From Steroidobacteraceae bacterium (lineage in GTDB: Bacteria > Pseudomonadota > Gammaproteobacteria > Steroidobacterales > Steroidobacteraceae): a stretch of DNA of 7,302 bases. The notes below the pieces were generated by a model that saw only the letters and a list, made by a program, of their open reading frames with translations, did no database searches and was not told where the DNA came from. This document shows, one piece after another, positions 5,821 to 7,302 of this stretch (position 1 is the first letter of the stretch; every line of letters starts with the position of its first letter). The DNA lies in assembly GCA_023253235.1 (NCBI GenBank), contig JALRHE010000053.1:1-7302 (forward strand), in the 5' to 3' direction. The position numbers were made by a program, and so were the translations under genes.

Positions 5821-7302
5821 ATGACGGCAAGTCCGATCAAGCGTTGGATCGGTCGTGGGGCGCTGATCCTCGTCGTATTGTTGGTCGGTACGATCGCTGC
5901 GGCGTGGTGGGGCTTGCGCGGATCGCTTCCGGATCTCGCCGGTGGCATCGAGACACCCGTCGGTGCGCTGACGGCGGATGTGCGCATCGAGCGTGATGTC
6001 GATGGTGCGCCGACCATTCGGGGGCGAAGTTTCGCCGACGTCGCCTTTGGTCTTGGCTTTGCGCACGCGCAGGATCGCTTTTTCCAAATGGATCTCTCGC
6101 GGCGTCTGGCGGCCGGCGAGCTTGCCGCATTGCTCGGTCCTACGTTGGTCGGTCAAGACAAATCGGCGCGGGTATTCCGACTGCGTGAGGTCGCAAGACA
6201 AGTCATCAACGACAGCACTGCCGAACAACGTGCGTGGATAGAGGCGTATACGCGCGGCGTGAATGCGGGTCTCGGTTCGCTCGAAGTTCGACCGTGGGAA
6301 TACTTGCTGCTAAGGCAGAAACCAACCGAATGGCGCGTCGAGGACTCGATCCTGGTCGTTCATGCGATGTGGTGGCAGTTGCAGCACGAGGGTATCGAGT
6401 CGGAAATGACGCGCCGGGCGCTCAGTGAGCGAATCGAGGAGCGCTTGCGGGCCGCAGCCGGCGACGGCGAGGTCGATTTGAACGCGGCTCGCGCTGTGCA
6501 GCAGTTTCTGTTCCCGCGCGGCAATGAGTGGGATGCGCCTAACTTCGCGACCGAAGCGGATCGACAGGCTGCCAATGGCGGTGCCGCGTTCTCGGCTCCC
6601 GCCGTACCGCCGCCGGAGTGGCTCGATTTACGCAGCTCGCGTGTGTCGGCCGCCGTGGCCCGAGCCGCTTTCGACGAGCAGGCGCGCGGTGTCCCCGGCA
6701 GTAATGCATGGGCTGTCGCCGGTAAACACACGCAAAGCGGCGCAGCGCTGGTTGCGGGCGATATGCACCTCGGCTTGCGGGTCCCTACCGTTTGGTACCG
6801 CGCTCGACTCGTCGTCACCGACAACAACGGATCGCCCATGGAGCTCAATGGCGTGACGCTGCCTGGCCTGCCCGCGGTAGCCGCTGGCAGCAACGGGCGC
6901 GTCGCCTGGTCGTTCACCAACAGCTACGGCGATTGGGCGGACGTGCGCGGCTTGTCGTGTGTGTCGGCGCGTCGCGGATATCTGGCTGCGGGTGGCGAGA
7001 CCGCCTTCGAGATTCGTGAAGAGCGTATCGAGATCGCTGGAGCCGAACCCGAGATGTTCGAGGTTTGGGAAAGCGCGTCTGGGCCCATCATCAAAATCGA
7101 CGGGGATGCTAAGACGGGCGAGACCTGCTGGGCCGCACGCTGGTTGATCACCGAGCGTGGCGCGACGAATTTGGCGAGTCTCGAGTTGCAGCAGGTGAGC
7201 GATCTCGATGCGGCCTTGCAGCTAGCGCCGCGCGTGGGCATTCCACATCAAAATTTTACGGTCGGAGACCGGAGCGGGCGGATCGCGTGGACAATCATTG
7301 GG
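5821..7302 (+). CDS. Penicillin acylase family protein (Ntn-hydrolase precursor), 3' end outside window
   Basis: 494 codons without a stop; family members usually have about 750-850 residues, so roughly a third is missing. These enzymes hydrolyse amide bonds (beta-lactam side chains, acyl-homoserine lactones, other acylamides) and mature by self-cleavage into alpha and beta chains, generally in the periplasm. Residues 13-30 are hydrophobic after Lys7/Arg8/Arg12: a membrane anchor or signal peptide (possible site at AAA 26-28), with no lipobox Cys. Alpha-chain motifs are VRIERDVDGAPTI (54-66), GLGFAHAQDRFFQMDLSRR (77-95) and GELAALLG (99-106). The predicted nucleophile is Ser294 in GVPGSNAW, exposed by cleavage after Gly293. 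His316 falls at beta position 23, as in acyl-homoserine lactone and cephalosporin acylases (Gln in penicillin G acylase). Asp371 and Asp374 in GDWAD match the calcium-binding Asp pair of E. coli penicillin G acylase. The oxyanion Asn lies beyond the edge. The substrate cannot be assigned. An in-frame GTG at 5812 is an alternative start; no good ribosome-binding site is visible for either. Confidence 0.92.
   Translation, partial: MTASPIKRWIGRGALILVVLLVGTIAAAWWGLRGSLPDLAGGIETPVGALTADVRIERDVDGAPTIRGRSFADVAFGLGFAHAQDRFFQMDLSRRLAAGELAALLGPTLVGQDKSARVFRLREVARQVINDSTAEQRAWIEAYTRGVNAGLGSLEVRPWEYLLLRQKPTEWRVEDSILVVHAMWWQLQHEGIESEMTRRALSERIEERLRAAAGDGEVDLNAARAVQQFLFPRGNEWDAPNFATEADRQAANGGAAFSAPAVPPPEWLDLRSSRVSAAVARAAFDEQARGVPGSNAWAVAGKHTQSGAALVAGDMHLGLRVPTVWYRARLVVTDNNGSPMELNGVTLPGLPAVAAGSNGRVAWSFTNSYGDWADVRGLSCVSARRGYLAAGGETAFEIREERIEIAGAEPEMFEVWESASGPIIKIDGDAKTGETCWAARWLITERGATNLASLELQQVSDLDAALQLAPRVGIPHQNFTVGDRSGRIAWTIIG

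Noticed and set aside
1..7302. Mobile elements, CRISPR arrays, tRNA/rRNA genes, riboswitches or phage genes
   Set aside because: None seen. The window is almost entirely accounted for by five coding regions, with spacers of at most 42 bases between them and a 95-base leader.

Overview
The window is a compact, single-strand (+) block of central carbon metabolism: transketolase (96-2099), glyceraldehyde-3-phosphate dehydrogenase (2139-3152), phosphoglycerate kinase (3158-4336) and pyruvate kinase (4379-5812). It is followed 8 bases later by the 5' two thirds or so of a penicillin-acylase-family (Ntn-hydrolase) gene that runs off the right edge (5821 to 7302, still open). Intergenic gaps are 39, 5, 42 and 8 bases. 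No convincing terminator lies between any two genes, so one polycistronic transcript is the simplest reading.

Organism (inference): a proteobacterium with fairly high G+C (about 60% by eye), most likely gammaproteobacterial and possibly from a deep-branching group near Xanthomonadales/Nevskiales/Steroidobacter. Tkt, Pgk and Pyk resemble E. coli TktA, Pgk and PykA closely, while Gap looks more like the beta/gammaproteobacterial Calvin-type GAPDH found in tkt-gap-pgk-pyk-fba clusters. No database search was possible, so the taxonomy is tentative.

Layout: 1-95 is a leader with a possible sigma70-like promoter and a small hairpin over the tkt ribosome-binding site. 96-5812 holds the four metabolic genes, all with intact active sites and normal family lengths. 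4337-4378 carries two mutually exclusive small hairpins just before pyk. 5821-7302 encodes a membrane-anchored or secreted acylase precursor with the expected alpha-chain motifs, the autocleavage Gly-Ser site at residues 293/294 and a His at beta-chain position 23.

How they work together: Tkt interconverts pentose phosphates and feeds glyceraldehyde-3-P. Gap and Pgk carry it to 3-phosphoglycerate with one ATP (reversibly), and Pyk makes pyruvate with a second ATP. The acylase has no obvious biochemical link to these steps and is the outlier. No mobile element, CRISPR array, tRNA or rRNA was seen. The window is mostly ordinary core metabolism; the acylase attached to the glycolytic operon is the one feature that stands out.
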